The notes below the pieces were generated by a model that saw only the letters and a program-made list of their open reading frames with translations, made no database searches and had not been told where the DNA came from. Positions 16,645 to 24,838 of a DNA stretch of 64,000 bases are shown one piece after another. A program made the translations under genes and the position numbers. Origin of the DNA: Thalassobium sp. R2A62 (GTDB lineage Bacteria; Pseudomonadota; Alphaproteobacteria; Rhodobacterales; Rhodobacteraceae); assembly GCF_000161835.1 (NCBI RefSeq), contig NZ_GG697169.2, positions 295,852-359,851 on the forward strand, read 5' to 3'. Position 1 is the first letter of the stretch; the number at the start of each line of letters is the position of its first letter.

Positions 16645-17892
16645 ATGAAACGTTATTCTGCCTTTGCCATTGCCCGCGAAGCCGCCCGTTATCACACAGG
16701 TTGGGAACGCGCGTGGCGCGCGCCGATACCGAAAAAGAAATACGATGTGGTGATCATCGGTGCAGGTGGCCACGGATTGGCGACAGCGTTTTATCTGGGC
16801 AAGAACTACGGCATCAAAAACGTCGCGATCATTGAAAAAGGTTGGCTAGGCGGTGGCAACACGGGCCGCAACACCACGATCATCCGCTCGAACTATCTGC
16901 AAGACCCGTCTGCCGCGCTTTATGAAAAGGCGCGAAGCCTCTACGAGACAATGTCGCAGGACGTGAATTACAACATCATGTTCAGCCCACGTGGCGTGAT
17001 CATGTTGGCGCAGACCCATCACGAGGTGCGCGGCTATCAACGGACGGCACATGCCAACGCCCTGCAGGGTGTCAAAACCGAATGGATCGATCCACAGCGC
17101 GTCAAAGAGCTGTGCCCGATTATGAACATTGATGGTCCTCGTTATCCGGTTATGGGTGGCTTGTGGCAGGCACGCGGCGGCACGGCACGGCATGACGCTG
17201 TGGCATGGGGCTACGCGCGGGCCTGTTCTGACATGGGCATGGACATCATCCAGCAATGCGAAGTCACCGGTGTTCGGTCTGAGAACGGTGTCGTCAAAGG
17301 GGTCGATACAACCAAAGGCGCAATTGATTGCGACAAGCTGGGCATCGTGGTTGCCGGTAACTCCTCGCACGTGTCTGAAATGGCTGGTTTCCGTTTGCCG
17401 CTGGAGTCGGTGGCGCTTCAGGCGTTGGTCTCAGAGCCGATCAAACCCTGCATGGACATCGTTGTGATGGCGAACACTGTGCACGGCTACCTGTCGCAAT
17501 CTGACAAGGGCGAAATGGTGATCGGTGGTGGTACGGACGGGTTTAACAACTACACCCAGCGCGGATCGTTCCACCACGTCGAAGAAACCGTTCGTGCATT
17601 GAATGAAACCTTTCCGATCCTGTCGCGGCTCAAGATGCTGCGTCAGTGGGGCGGAATTGTGGATGTCACTGGTGACCGTTCGCCGATCATTGGCAAAACG
17701 CCATTGGGCAACTGCTTTATCAACTGCGGCTGGGGCACTGGTGGCTTTAAGGCGATCCCGGGTGGCGGTTGGGCCACGGCCGAGCTGATCGCCAAAGGTG
17801 AACCCGGTCCATTGGCCGAGGCGTTTTCGCTAGACCGTTTCCGCGAGGGTCGGTTCATCGATGAAAGCGTTGCCGCGGGTGTGGCGCACTGA
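16645..17892 (+). CDS. soxB: Sarcosine oxidase beta subunit
   Basis: A 415-residue flavoprotein of the DAO family, the beta subunit of heterotetrameric sarcosine oxidase, which oxidises sarcosine to glycine and transfers the one-carbon unit to tetrahydrofolate. It has the Rossmann dinucleotide motif VVIIGAGGHGLATAFYL near residue 35, followed by GNTGRNTTIIRSNY around the covalent FMN site, and the C-terminal NCGWGTGGFKAIPGGGW. The ATG at 16645 follows AGGGA and begins MKRYSAFAIAREA, the usual start of this subunit; the frame extends upstream without support. It is first in soxB-(small protein)-soxDAG. Confidence 0.95.
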   Translation: MKRYSAFAIAREAARYHTGWERAWRAPIPKKKYDVVIIGAGGHGLATAFYLGKNYGIKNVAIIEKGWLGGGNTGRNTTIIRSNYLQDPSAALYEKARSLYETMSQDVNYNIMFSPRGVIMLAQTHHEVRGYQRTAHANALQGVKTEWIDPQRVKELCPIMNIDGPRYPVMGGLWQARGGTARHDAVAWGYARACSDMGMDIIQQCEVTGVRSENGVVKGVDTTKGAIDCDKLGIVVAGNSSHVSEMAGFRLPLESVALQALVSEPIKPCMDIVVMANTVHGYLSQSDKGEMVIGGGTDGFNNYTQRGSFHHVEETVRALNETFPILSRLKMLRQWGGIVDVTGDRSPIIGKTPLGNCFINCGWGTGGFKAIPGGGWATAELIAKGEPGPLAEAFSLDRFREGRFIDESVAAGVAH

Positions 17893-18163
17893 TGATGTAC
17901 ACGGATCCGAAAATGTTGCGCGGCGGTCCACCCGCGCAAGCCTTTGGCCAGACGAGACATTCCAGCGGTTTTGGACCAGCTGTGCGTCCGTCCAATGCGG
18001 CTGATGTTTCAGCCCAGCGCCAGGATCGGGCTATTGTCCGCTCAACCTCGCGTTGCATTTCGGCCAGCCGCCGCCCAAACCGTGCGGCGTTTTCCGCCTA
18101 TATTGAACCAGGGCGCGTGGCTGCCATTCTGTCCTCCTCGCAATCCATATCGGAGGACAGATC

Positions 18164-18334
18164 ATGGCCGACTACCTTACCAACCAACCCAAGCGCGGTA
18201 ACGCAGGGCTCCTTGTCGGGGCTATTTTGTGCGCCGCGGTTGTCTTGTTTCTCGTCATTTCGGCAGGCGACACAGCCGAAGTCTCGGGTGCGACCGAACC
18301 TGCGGCGGACACAACAATCGTGCCGCTCGAATAA
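18164..18334 (+). CDS. Small single-helix membrane protein between soxB and soxD
   Basis: A 56-residue ORF with a good GGAGGA site at 18152-18157, starting MADYLTNQPKRGNAG. It has one transmembrane helix (LLVGAILCAAVVLFLVIS, about residues 16-33) and an acidic, Thr/Ala-rich tail ending IVPLE. It lies within the sox operon in the same direction. I do not recognise a family. Its position suggests an accessory role or simply a conserved passenger. The 270 bases between soxB and this gene hold nothing convincing. Confidence 0.65.
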   Translation: MADYLTNQPKRGNAGLLVGAILCAAVVLFLVISAGDTAEVSGATEPAADTTIVPLE

Positions 18335-18448
18335 ACCACACCATTCTACACACACTCTGTTTGCACTTGGCGGGCGTCCTTTTACGTCCGTCTTTTTGTG
18401 CGTGCGGGGCGCTGACATTTCTGTTCCTGCGATGATTGAGACAATGCC

Positions 18449-18778
18449 ATGTTGATCCTGACCTGTCCCTATTGCGGCCAAGAGGCTGACGAAACCACAC
18501 TGCACGCCGGTGGTGAGGCGCATATCACGCGTTATGGCCCGGGGTCGTCGGACCAAGAGTTCGAGGATTACATCTTTGCCCGCCAGAACCCCAAGGGCGT
18601 TCATTTTGAGCGTTGGCAGCACGCTTATGGCTGCGGCAAGTGGTTTCATGCGGCTCGGTGCACCACCACACTAGAAGTGTTTGGCACCTATTCGGCGCAA
18701 ACACTGGAACCACCAAAAGAGGTTACAGACCTGTTGGATGAGAAACGTCCCGGTTGGTCATGGGGGACGTTGAAATGA
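18449..18778 (+). CDS. soxD: Sarcosine oxidase delta subunit
   Basis: A 109-residue protein with the zinc-binding CPYCG motif at residues 6-10 and the downstream YGCGKWFHAARCTTT segment that defines SoxD. In the heterotetramer this small subunit holds structural zinc. The length is normal. Its stop codon overlaps the soxA start (ATGA). Confidence 0.95.
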   Translation: MLILTCPYCGQEADETTLHAGGEAHITRYGPGSSDQEFEDYIFARQNPKGVHFERWQHAYGCGKWFHAARCTTTLEVFGTYSAQTLEPPKEVTDLLDEKRPGWSWGTLK

Positions 18779-21700
18779 GCACTCGTTTGGCGCAAGGCGG
18801 CCGTCTGGTCGACCGCTCAAAGCAAGTTACCTTTAAATTTAACGGCGTTGGCATGTCCGGCTTCGAAGGCGACACACTGGCGTCGGCGCTGTTGGCCAAT
18901 GACCAAGTGCTGGTGGGGCGTTCGTTCAAATATCACCGTCCGCGCGGTATTGTTGCCTCTGGACCAGAAGAGCCTAACGGCCTGATGAACCTAAACGACG
19001 GTGGACGGTTCGAGCCAAATGCGCGCGTCACCACGACCGAGATCCATAATGGTCTGACAGCAGGATCGCAAAACCATTGGCCGAGCCTCGAGTTCGATGT
19101 TGGTGCGATCAACAAACACCTGTCGCGGTTTTTGCCGGCTGGTTTCTACTACAAGATGTTTATTCATCCGCGTCCGTTGTGGAAGCACGTCTACGAGCCC
19201 ATCATCCGTAAATCGGCGGGTCTGGGCAAAGCGCCTAAAGATCGAGATGCGGATCGCTATGAGTACTTTTATGCCCATGTCGACGTCATGATTGTCGGTG
19301 GTGGTATCGCGGGCCTAACAGCTGCATTGGCGGCAGGTGAGTCCGGTGCGCGGGTTCTGCTGGTCGAGCAGGGCGCCGATTGGGGTGGTCGTGCTGTTGT
19401 TGATGGTGGCACCATCGACAAGATGCCGGTCGAAGAGTGGGTCACACAGACGCTGGATGCATTGCGTGCGATGGACAACGTCACGTTGCGGACCCGCATG
19501 ATGGGCGCAGGCGTTTATGACCACGGTTACGTTCTAGCCTACGAACGACTAACGGATCACTTGGAATCCAAAGACGGCCCGCGTCAGCGGATGTGGCGCA
19601 TTCGTGCGAGCCAGATCGTGACTGCGACTGGTGCGCTAGAGCGGCCTCTGTCGTTCCCAGGCAATGATGTGCCGGGTGTGATGCTGGCAGGGGCGGTGCG
19701 CGATTTCATGGTGAATTACGGTGTTAGCTGTGGCGACCGCGTTGTTGTGGTCACCAACAATGATGACGCATACCGCACCGCACTGGCTGTCAAAGCGGCG
19801 GGCCTTGATGTGCCTGCTATCGTCGACGCCCGTGTCGGTGGTGCTGGCGCGCTAGGCGCCGAGGCTGAGGCCGCAGGCATTCGTGTTCTGACAGGTAAGG
19901 GCATTAGCAGGGTCAAAGGAACCAAACGTGTTAAAGCTGTCGGCGTATGTGCGCAAGCGGGCGAAGGTGCTGTCCAAGAAGAAATCGCGTGCGATGTGGT
20001 CGCAATGTCGGGTGGTTGGTCGCCGGTCGTTCACCTGTGGTCGCACTGTGGTGGCAAGCTGCTATGGGATGAAGAACAGGCGCATTTCCGCCCTGATGGT
20101 ACACGTCCACCTTTGGGCGCGGACGGCAGCGGCTTTGTTGTGCCTGCGGGCATGGCAAATGGTGCGATGGACATCAATGATGTGCTGACTGACGCCCACG
20201 CGGCTGGCAACATGGCGGTTCAGGCGGCAGGTCTAAAACCAAAACGTGGTGCTGCTCCGACAGGGGAGGGTACTGAGGACGCGATTATCGAACCTGTGTG
20301 GATGATGCCGCAAGGCGCGCCGATCGCAAAACGGGCCAAGATGTGGCTGGATTATCAAAACGACGTCAAAGTCTCGGACGTGCAATTGGCCGCCCAAGAA
20401 GGCTATGAAAGCGTCGAGCACACCAAACGTTATACCACGTTGGGTATGGCCACAGATCAAGGTAAGTTGAGTAATATCAACGGATTGGCGATTTTGTCGG
20501 GTGCGCTGAATGCTGAAATCCCACAAGTCGGAACCACAACATTCCGTCCACCGTATCATCCGATCTCGCTGGGTGCGATCGCAGGTGAGGCGCAGAACGA
20601 TCTGTTCCAACCCATTCGGAAAACACCGATGCATGGTTGGCACGAAGACAACAATGCAGACTTTGAACCCGTCGGCCATTGGCGTCGCCCATACGCATTT
20701 CCGCGCGATGGAGAGACCGTCCATGATGCGGTCATGCGTGAGGTCAGCAACACCCGCGAGAACCTCGGTTTGTTGGACGCCTCGACACTGGGCAAGATCA
20801 TCGTCAAAGGCCCGGATGCAGGCAAATTCCTAGACATGATGTACACCAACATGATGTCGACGCTCAAAGTCGGACGCTGCCGCTATGGTCTGATGTGTTC
20901 GGAAAACGGGTTCCTGTCAGATGACGGCGTGGTTGCACGTATCGATGAAGACACTTTCTTGTGCCACACGACGACAGGCGGGGCTGACCGGATCCACGCC
21001 CATATGGAAGAATGGCTGCAAACCGAATGGTGGGACTGGAAAGTTTGGACCGTTAACGCGACCGAACAATACGCCCAAGTCGCAGTTGTTGGTCCAAAGG
21101 CCCGCAAAGTTTTGCAAAAGCTGGGTGGAATGGATGTGTCCCGTGAGGCGCTGTCGTTCATGGCATGGGCAGACGGCGAGATTGGCGGATTTTCCGCACG
21201 TGTCTACCGCATCTCTTTCTCTGGAGAGCTGAGCTATGAAATCGCGGTCAAAGCATCAGAAGGCCGCGCGTTCTGGGATGCGCTGCTGGAAGCTGGCGAG
21301 GAGTTCGGCGTCATGCCGTATGGCACCGAGGCGCTGCACATCATGCGGGCCGAAAAGGGCTTTATCATGATCGGCGACGAGACCGATGGCACAGTAATCC
21401 CGCAGGATTTGGGTCTGCATTGGGCGATCTCGAAAAAGAAAGACGATTTTCTGGGCAAACGCGCGCAGCAGCGCAGTCATATGACGGACCCAGATCGCTG
21501 GCAGCTTGTTGGATTAGAAACCGTCGATGGGTCAGTTTTGCCCGACGGGGCCTATGCCGTGACCGAGGGCGAAAACGCCAACGGCCAGCGCAACATGATC
21601 GGTCGTGTGACGTCGACGTATCATTCACCGACGTTGGAACGCGGCATCGCGATGGGGTTGGTCAAACACGGGCCTGATAGAATGGGCGAGCGTCTCGAGT

Positions 21701-21786
21701 TCCCGAAGATCGATGGGACCAGCGTTTTTGCCAAGATTGTAGACCCTGTGTTCTTTGATCGTGAAGGGAAGAAGCAAGATGTCTAA
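18775..21786 (+). CDS. soxA: Sarcosine oxidase alpha subunit
   Basis: A 1003-residue subunit. The N-terminal part (about 15-100) is ferredoxin-like (GFEGDTLASALLAN, FKYHRPRGI). An NAD/FAD Rossmann domain begins at DVMIVGGGIAGLTAALAAG near residue 170. The C-terminal half, about 600-1000, is a GcvT/aminomethyltransferase-like folate domain, in which YGTEALHIMRAEKG is typical. It channels the one-carbon unit from sarcosine to tetrahydrofolate. The ATG at 18775 overlaps the soxD stop, and this start matches the family better than one 21 bases upstream. Confidence 0.96.
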   Translation: MSTRLAQGGRLVDRSKQVTFKFNGVGMSGFEGDTLASALLANDQVLVGRSFKYHRPRGIVASGPEEPNGLMNLNDGGRFEPNARVTTTEIHNGLTAGSQNHWPSLEFDVGAINKHLSRFLPAGFYYKMFIHPRPLWKHVYEPIIRKSAGLGKAPKDRDADRYEYFYAHVDVMIVGGGIAGLTAALAAGESGARVLLVEQGADWGGRAVVDGGTIDKMPVEEWVTQTLDALRAMDNVTLRTRMMGAGVYDHGYVLAYERLTDHLESKDGPRQRMWRIRASQIVTATGALERPLSFPGNDVPGVMLAGAVRDFMVNYGVSCGDRVVVVTNNDDAYRTALAVKAAGLDVPAIVDARVGGAGALGAEAEAAGIRVLTGKGISRVKGTKRVKAVGVCAQAGEGAVQEEIACDVVAMSGGWSPVVHLWSHCGGKLLWDEEQAHFRPDGTRPPLGADGSGFVVPAGMANGAMDINDVLTDAHAAGNMAVQAAGLKPKRGAAPTGEGTEDAIIEPVWMMPQGAPIAKRAKMWLDYQNDVKVSDVQLAAQEGYESVEHTKRYTTLGMATDQGKLSNINGLAILSGALNAEIPQVGTTTFRPPYHPISLGAIAGEAQNDLFQPIRKTPMHGWHEDNNADFEPVGHWRRPYAFPRDGETVHDAVMREVSNTRENLGLLDASTLGKIIVKGPDAGKFLDMMYTNMMSTLKVGRCRYGLMCSENGFLSDDGVVARIDEDTFLCHTTTGGADRIHAHMEEWLQTEWWDWKVWTVNATEQYAQVAVVGPKARKVLQKLGGMDVSREALSFMAWADGEIGGFSARVYRISFSGELSYEIAVKASEGRAFWDALLEAGEEFGVMPYGTEALHIMRAEKGFIMIGDETDGTVIPQDLGLHWAISKKKDDFLGKRAQQRSHMTDPDRWQLVGLETVDGSVLPDGAYAVTEGENANGQRNMIGRVTSTYHSPTLERGIAMGLVKHGPDRMGERLEFPKIDGTSVFAKIVDPVFFDREGKKQDV

Positions 21787-22348
21787 GGCTGTCAGTGCAT
21801 TGAATGGCGCCACGCAAAATGGCGCGGTCACGGTTTCGGATACGGGATTGCGGGGCATGATCACGCTGCGCGGCGATCTGTCTGGGACCAAGATCAAGAG
21901 CGTTGTAAAATCGGTCACGGGGCTTGCCATGCCAAAGCTGGGCAAGATCGCTGTTGATGGTGATAACGGACTGGCGTGGATGTCTCCGGACGAAGTGCTT
22001 GTGATGGTTCCTTATACGGACGTGGCCGCCGCCGCCGAGGCGCTGACTTCGGGGCTAAAGAAGCAGCATGTGTTGGTGGTGAATGTGTCCGATGCACGGT
22101 CGGTCATTCGTGTCTCTGGTGCAGGTGCGCGGGACGTATTGGCCCGGCTGACGCCCGTGGATATGCATGCCTCAAAATTGACTGCTGGTGATCTGCGCCG
22201 GGCTAGATTGGCCCAAGTGGCGGGCGCGTTTTGGTTGGTCGATGACACCGCGATTGACGTGATCTGTTTCCGGTCCGTCTCGGACTATGTGTACGGGCTG
22301 TTGACGATGGCCTCGGCACATGATGCAGTCGAGGTGTTCCACAGCTAA
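21779..22348 (+). CDS. soxG: Sarcosine oxidase gamma subunit
   Basis: A 189-residue protein, the last subunit of the sarcosine oxidase heterotetramer. It has the GcvT-related fold with the conserved LAWMSPDEVLVMVP and LVVNVSDARSVIRVSG segments, and RSVSDYVYGLL near the end. The ATG at 21779 lies within the soxA 3' end behind GAAGGGAAG, so translation is coupled. No folate hydrolase (purU) or other C1 gene follows in this window. Confidence 0.94.
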   Translation: MSKAVSALNGATQNGAVTVSDTGLRGMITLRGDLSGTKIKSVVKSVTGLAMPKLGKIAVDGDNGLAWMSPDEVLVMVPYTDVAAAAEALTSGLKKQHVLVVNVSDARSVIRVSGAGARDVLARLTPVDMHASKLTAGDLRRARLAQVAGAFWLVDDTAIDVICFRSVSDYVYGLLTMASAHDAVEVFHS

Positions 22349-22357
22349 GGTTAAATC

Positions 22358-22998
22358 ATGATCCAATTGATCCAAGGGAAACGATCTGCATCCGTAACCT
22401 ATTGGATCGGGTTAGTTGGTTTTAACCTACTGATTACGTTATATATTTTTTGATCACGCCTTGGCAATTGCGGACCATCCTTGCGGGACAAGAAGGTCTC
22501 GCACTTGGTGTATCTACCGCTTTGATGGGGATCGGCGTGTGCTGTGCGCTGCTGATGGCGCGGGCGTTGTGGCGCAGTATGCATGACGCGCGTACCCCAA
22601 GTGTATGGACATGGATAGGGATGTTGTTGATCGCTGTCGGCACGATCAGCTATGCCTACAATGGCTACAAAGTTCAAAATCCGTCCGTTCGGGTGACGAC
22701 CTTATCGATCCACCAAGAGTTCAACGCTATTCTGATGTCGCTTCCGATTGAGGTCGAATCTAGCGTCATGCTTGTCGATGCTGGACTGAGGGGCAGCGTT
22801 CTGTCCGACACATATCAGATCGCCAAGGGCATCGGTGACCGGACTGCAGATAGCCTGAATACCGAAGAGTTGCGCATCCGTATCTGCACAGACCTCGAAG
22901 GGTATTACAAAGGACTCGTCGAAACGGTTTCCTATTCTTATCAGTATGATGACGGAAAGCTCAACGTGCCTGTCACGCGCGCGGATTGCGGCTACTAG
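22358..22998 (+). pseudogene. Membrane protein of unknown function, apparently frameshifted at a T6 run
   Basis: A 31-codon frame from the ATG at 22358, with AAGG upstream, encodes a transmembrane helix (YWIGLVGFNLLITLYIF) and stops at the TGA 22451-22453. The next frame takes over at the same spot through a run of six T (22446-22451) and stays open to 22998. It encodes two more helices (LALGVSTALMGIGVCCALL and WTWIGMLLIAVGTISYA) and a roughly 100-residue soluble part ending RADCGY. The second frame alone has only a TTG start (22450) with no ribosome binding site. I read the two as one protein of about 213 residues broken by a one-base slip. Function unknown. Confidence 0.5.
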
Positions 22999-23028
22999 TG
23001 TAGCGGGGCAAGTGCTGCCTCGGATCGT

Positions 23029-23841
23029 TTAAGCGGCGAGGTCTTTTGCAGATTTGCATTGCTGAACCCAAGAGGCGTCATCGGCGTATCCAAGAGTTTT
23101 GAGCGCATCGCTATATTTCTCTGCATAGGGTTCGGCGATTTCACGTGGCAATTTGCTGACCCACTGGGCGGCCGATCCTGAAGAGACATGTAGGTTCTGG
23201 CGGTCACTGCGGTCGTCAGCCTTGGCCAAGCCACCAAAGAGGGACAGATCCCAATAGGTTTGTACCGCTCGGTCGATGTCCAAACCTTCGATGTTGAAAT
23301 CGGTCAGGGTTTTACGGAAGAGGGTGCAATCTGTATCTGCGATCAGATCTTCGTATTTGAGATCAGCGGCAGAGGCGTGGCCATAGGGCCATTTGAGCAT
23401 TTCTTGCACAGTGTGATCGTGTTTGTTGTCCATCTCGAACATCAAACGATCGAGGTCGTTAGGCAGGGCGTTGATATAGTCCTGATAGGTCATGCCGTCC
23501 CATTCATCGCGTGCCTTGCGCAGGAATTTTTCGTTCCCTAGCGGGGCCACGCGGTGATAGCGCATGCCAGAAAGCAGCACATCACGCGGGTCGCGGATGA
23601 TGTGGATAAAGCGCGCGTGCTCCATCTCCATCAGTTGCTTTGGAAAGGTCGATGACCGATTCACGATGATCTGTGGTCCAGTTTCCGCCGCGTCCGCGAG
23701 CCGTTTGGCGCGGTAGCATTGCATGAACGGGATGTTCTGATCCTCTTTGATCGCGCGAAAGACTTTCCGCATCCAGATCGTACCGGATTTGTGGTGTGTT
23801 CCGATGCACAAGAAACGGGCGGGTGTGGATGTGGTGGGCAT
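23029..23841 (-). CDS. Sulfotransferase (PAPS-dependent)
   Basis: A 270-residue cytosolic-type sulfotransferase fold. The 5'-phosphosulfate loop is HHKSGTIWMRKVF at about residues 16-28, and the 3'-phosphate-binding strand is FIHIIRDPRDVLLSGMRYH near residues 77-95. It should move a sulfuryl group from PAPS to a hydroxyl, here plausibly a cell-surface glycan, since two glycosyltransferase-like genes precede it in one operon. Its ATG overlaps the TAA of the upstream gene (TAATG). Unlike those two genes it is intact. The acceptor is unknown. Confidence 0.85.
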   Translation of the reverse strand: MPTTSTPARFLCIGTHHKSGTIWMRKVFRAIKEDQNIPFMQCYRAKRLADAAETGPQIIVNRSSTFPKQLMEMEHARFIHIIRDPRDVLLSGMRYHRVAPLGNEKFLRKARDEWDGMTYQDYINALPNDLDRLMFEMDNKHDHTVQEMLKWPYGHASAADLKYEDLIADTDCTLFRKTLTDFNIEGLDIDRAVQTYWDLSLFGGLAKADDRSDRQNLHVSSGSAAQWVSKLPREIAEPYAEKYSDALKTLGYADDASWVQQCKSAKDLAA

Positions 23842-24838
23842 TAGGCGGCCTTTGCGTCGAAAATTCCGGTGTCGATAAAGGTGCGATACGCATCTTGTTC
23901 CAGTTGGTAGTCCAAAGTGCGGCGAGAGACCTCTTTGGTCGCGCGCAACAGGGCGGCGAGATCGGCATCAGCGAGCCATTAGTCGATCTGAGGCTGGATC
24001 GCATCTGTTGGGATGCTGAGATCTTCGTGGGTGTTGATGTCGTATTTGTCCCAATACCCCATATCAATGCGGTCTTTATTTTTGGAATTGGCCGTGCCGG
24101 GCAGGCGTTTCAGTAGAAACTCTTCGCGAGATTTGATGGCGTAGTGGTTCACTTGGGCCAAGCTGTAGCCGATGCTGTCTTTGTTGTTGCGCCACCCTTT
24201 TTCTAGGATTTTGCCGCCGACAGGATCACCATCGCCGTTTTTCCAATTGATTTTGACATCAGAAATATTGCGATATTTCAGAAACTTGGGGCTGTGCACG
24301 CCAAAGAAGTCGAATTTGCCGGGGCGGAAGAGGGTCTTGCCCCCCAAACCAAACCATTCTCGGGGTCATCAAAGTCAGAACCACGGGTAAAGCGCGTGGT
24401 GACCAGATCGTCAGACATATGGGCCTGACCGCACGATCCCATCAGACGCCAATTGACCGAGATCGCGTCAGCGTCTTTGCCACCGCATTCGGTGATCAGA
24501 TGATCGATCGAATGATCGCCAGTTTTGACATTCAAAAATTCGTCGGCGTCGACGATCAGAACCCAATCTGCGCTGCGGACAAATTCCATTCGGTTTGCCC
24601 AAGAATAGGCTGCACGCTGTGGGTCCATCCGAGGGCCGGGCGGGTTGTCAAAGTGTTTGATGACGCCCATTTGGTCGAGCCGGTTCAACAACAGGTTCGA
24701 TCCGTCCGAGCAATCATTGGAAAAGATGCAGAACTCATCGATCCCGATGGATTTATGATAGGCCAGCCATTCTAGGATTTAGGGGCCTTCGTTTTTCATC
24801 GTCGAGACGAGAACCTTGCGGCCATGCGGAGAGGTCAT
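23841..24838 (-). pseudogene. Glycosyltransferase family 2-like pseudogene (copy 2)
   Basis: Starting at the ATG at 24838, the frame begins HGRKVLVSTMKNEGP and then hits a TAA (about 24781) where relatives have an aromatic residue before ILEWLAYH. It continues through IGIDEFCIFSNDCSDGSN and the metal-binding DADEFLNV. At a G6 run (complement of 24340-24345) the frame shifts, resuming at GGKTLFRPGKFDFFG. A further in-frame TAA at about 23981 precedes WLADADL. The tail ends at 23841, overlapping the sulfotransferase start. All parts fit the glycosyltransferase family 2/DUF4422-like class with an N-terminal MKNEGP motif. Two stops plus a frameshift make it non-functional as read. Confidence 0.8.

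Noticed and set aside
17855-18058. 67-codon minus-strand ORF overlapping the end of soxB
   Set aside because: Has a helix-like start (MQREVERTIARSW) but no clear ribosome binding site or family match and overlaps soxB coding sequence.
17892-18455. 187-codon plus-strand ORF after soxB
   Set aside because: No protein-like composition or motif, it overlaps the small membrane protein in another frame, and the ribosome binding sites favour 18164 and 18449.
22446-22453. Programmed -1 frameshift at the T6 run
   Set aside because: The zero-frame codons (ATT TTT TGA) do not form a proper X XXY YYZ slippery heptamer and no downstream pseudoknot was seen; a simple mutation or transcript slippage is more likely.
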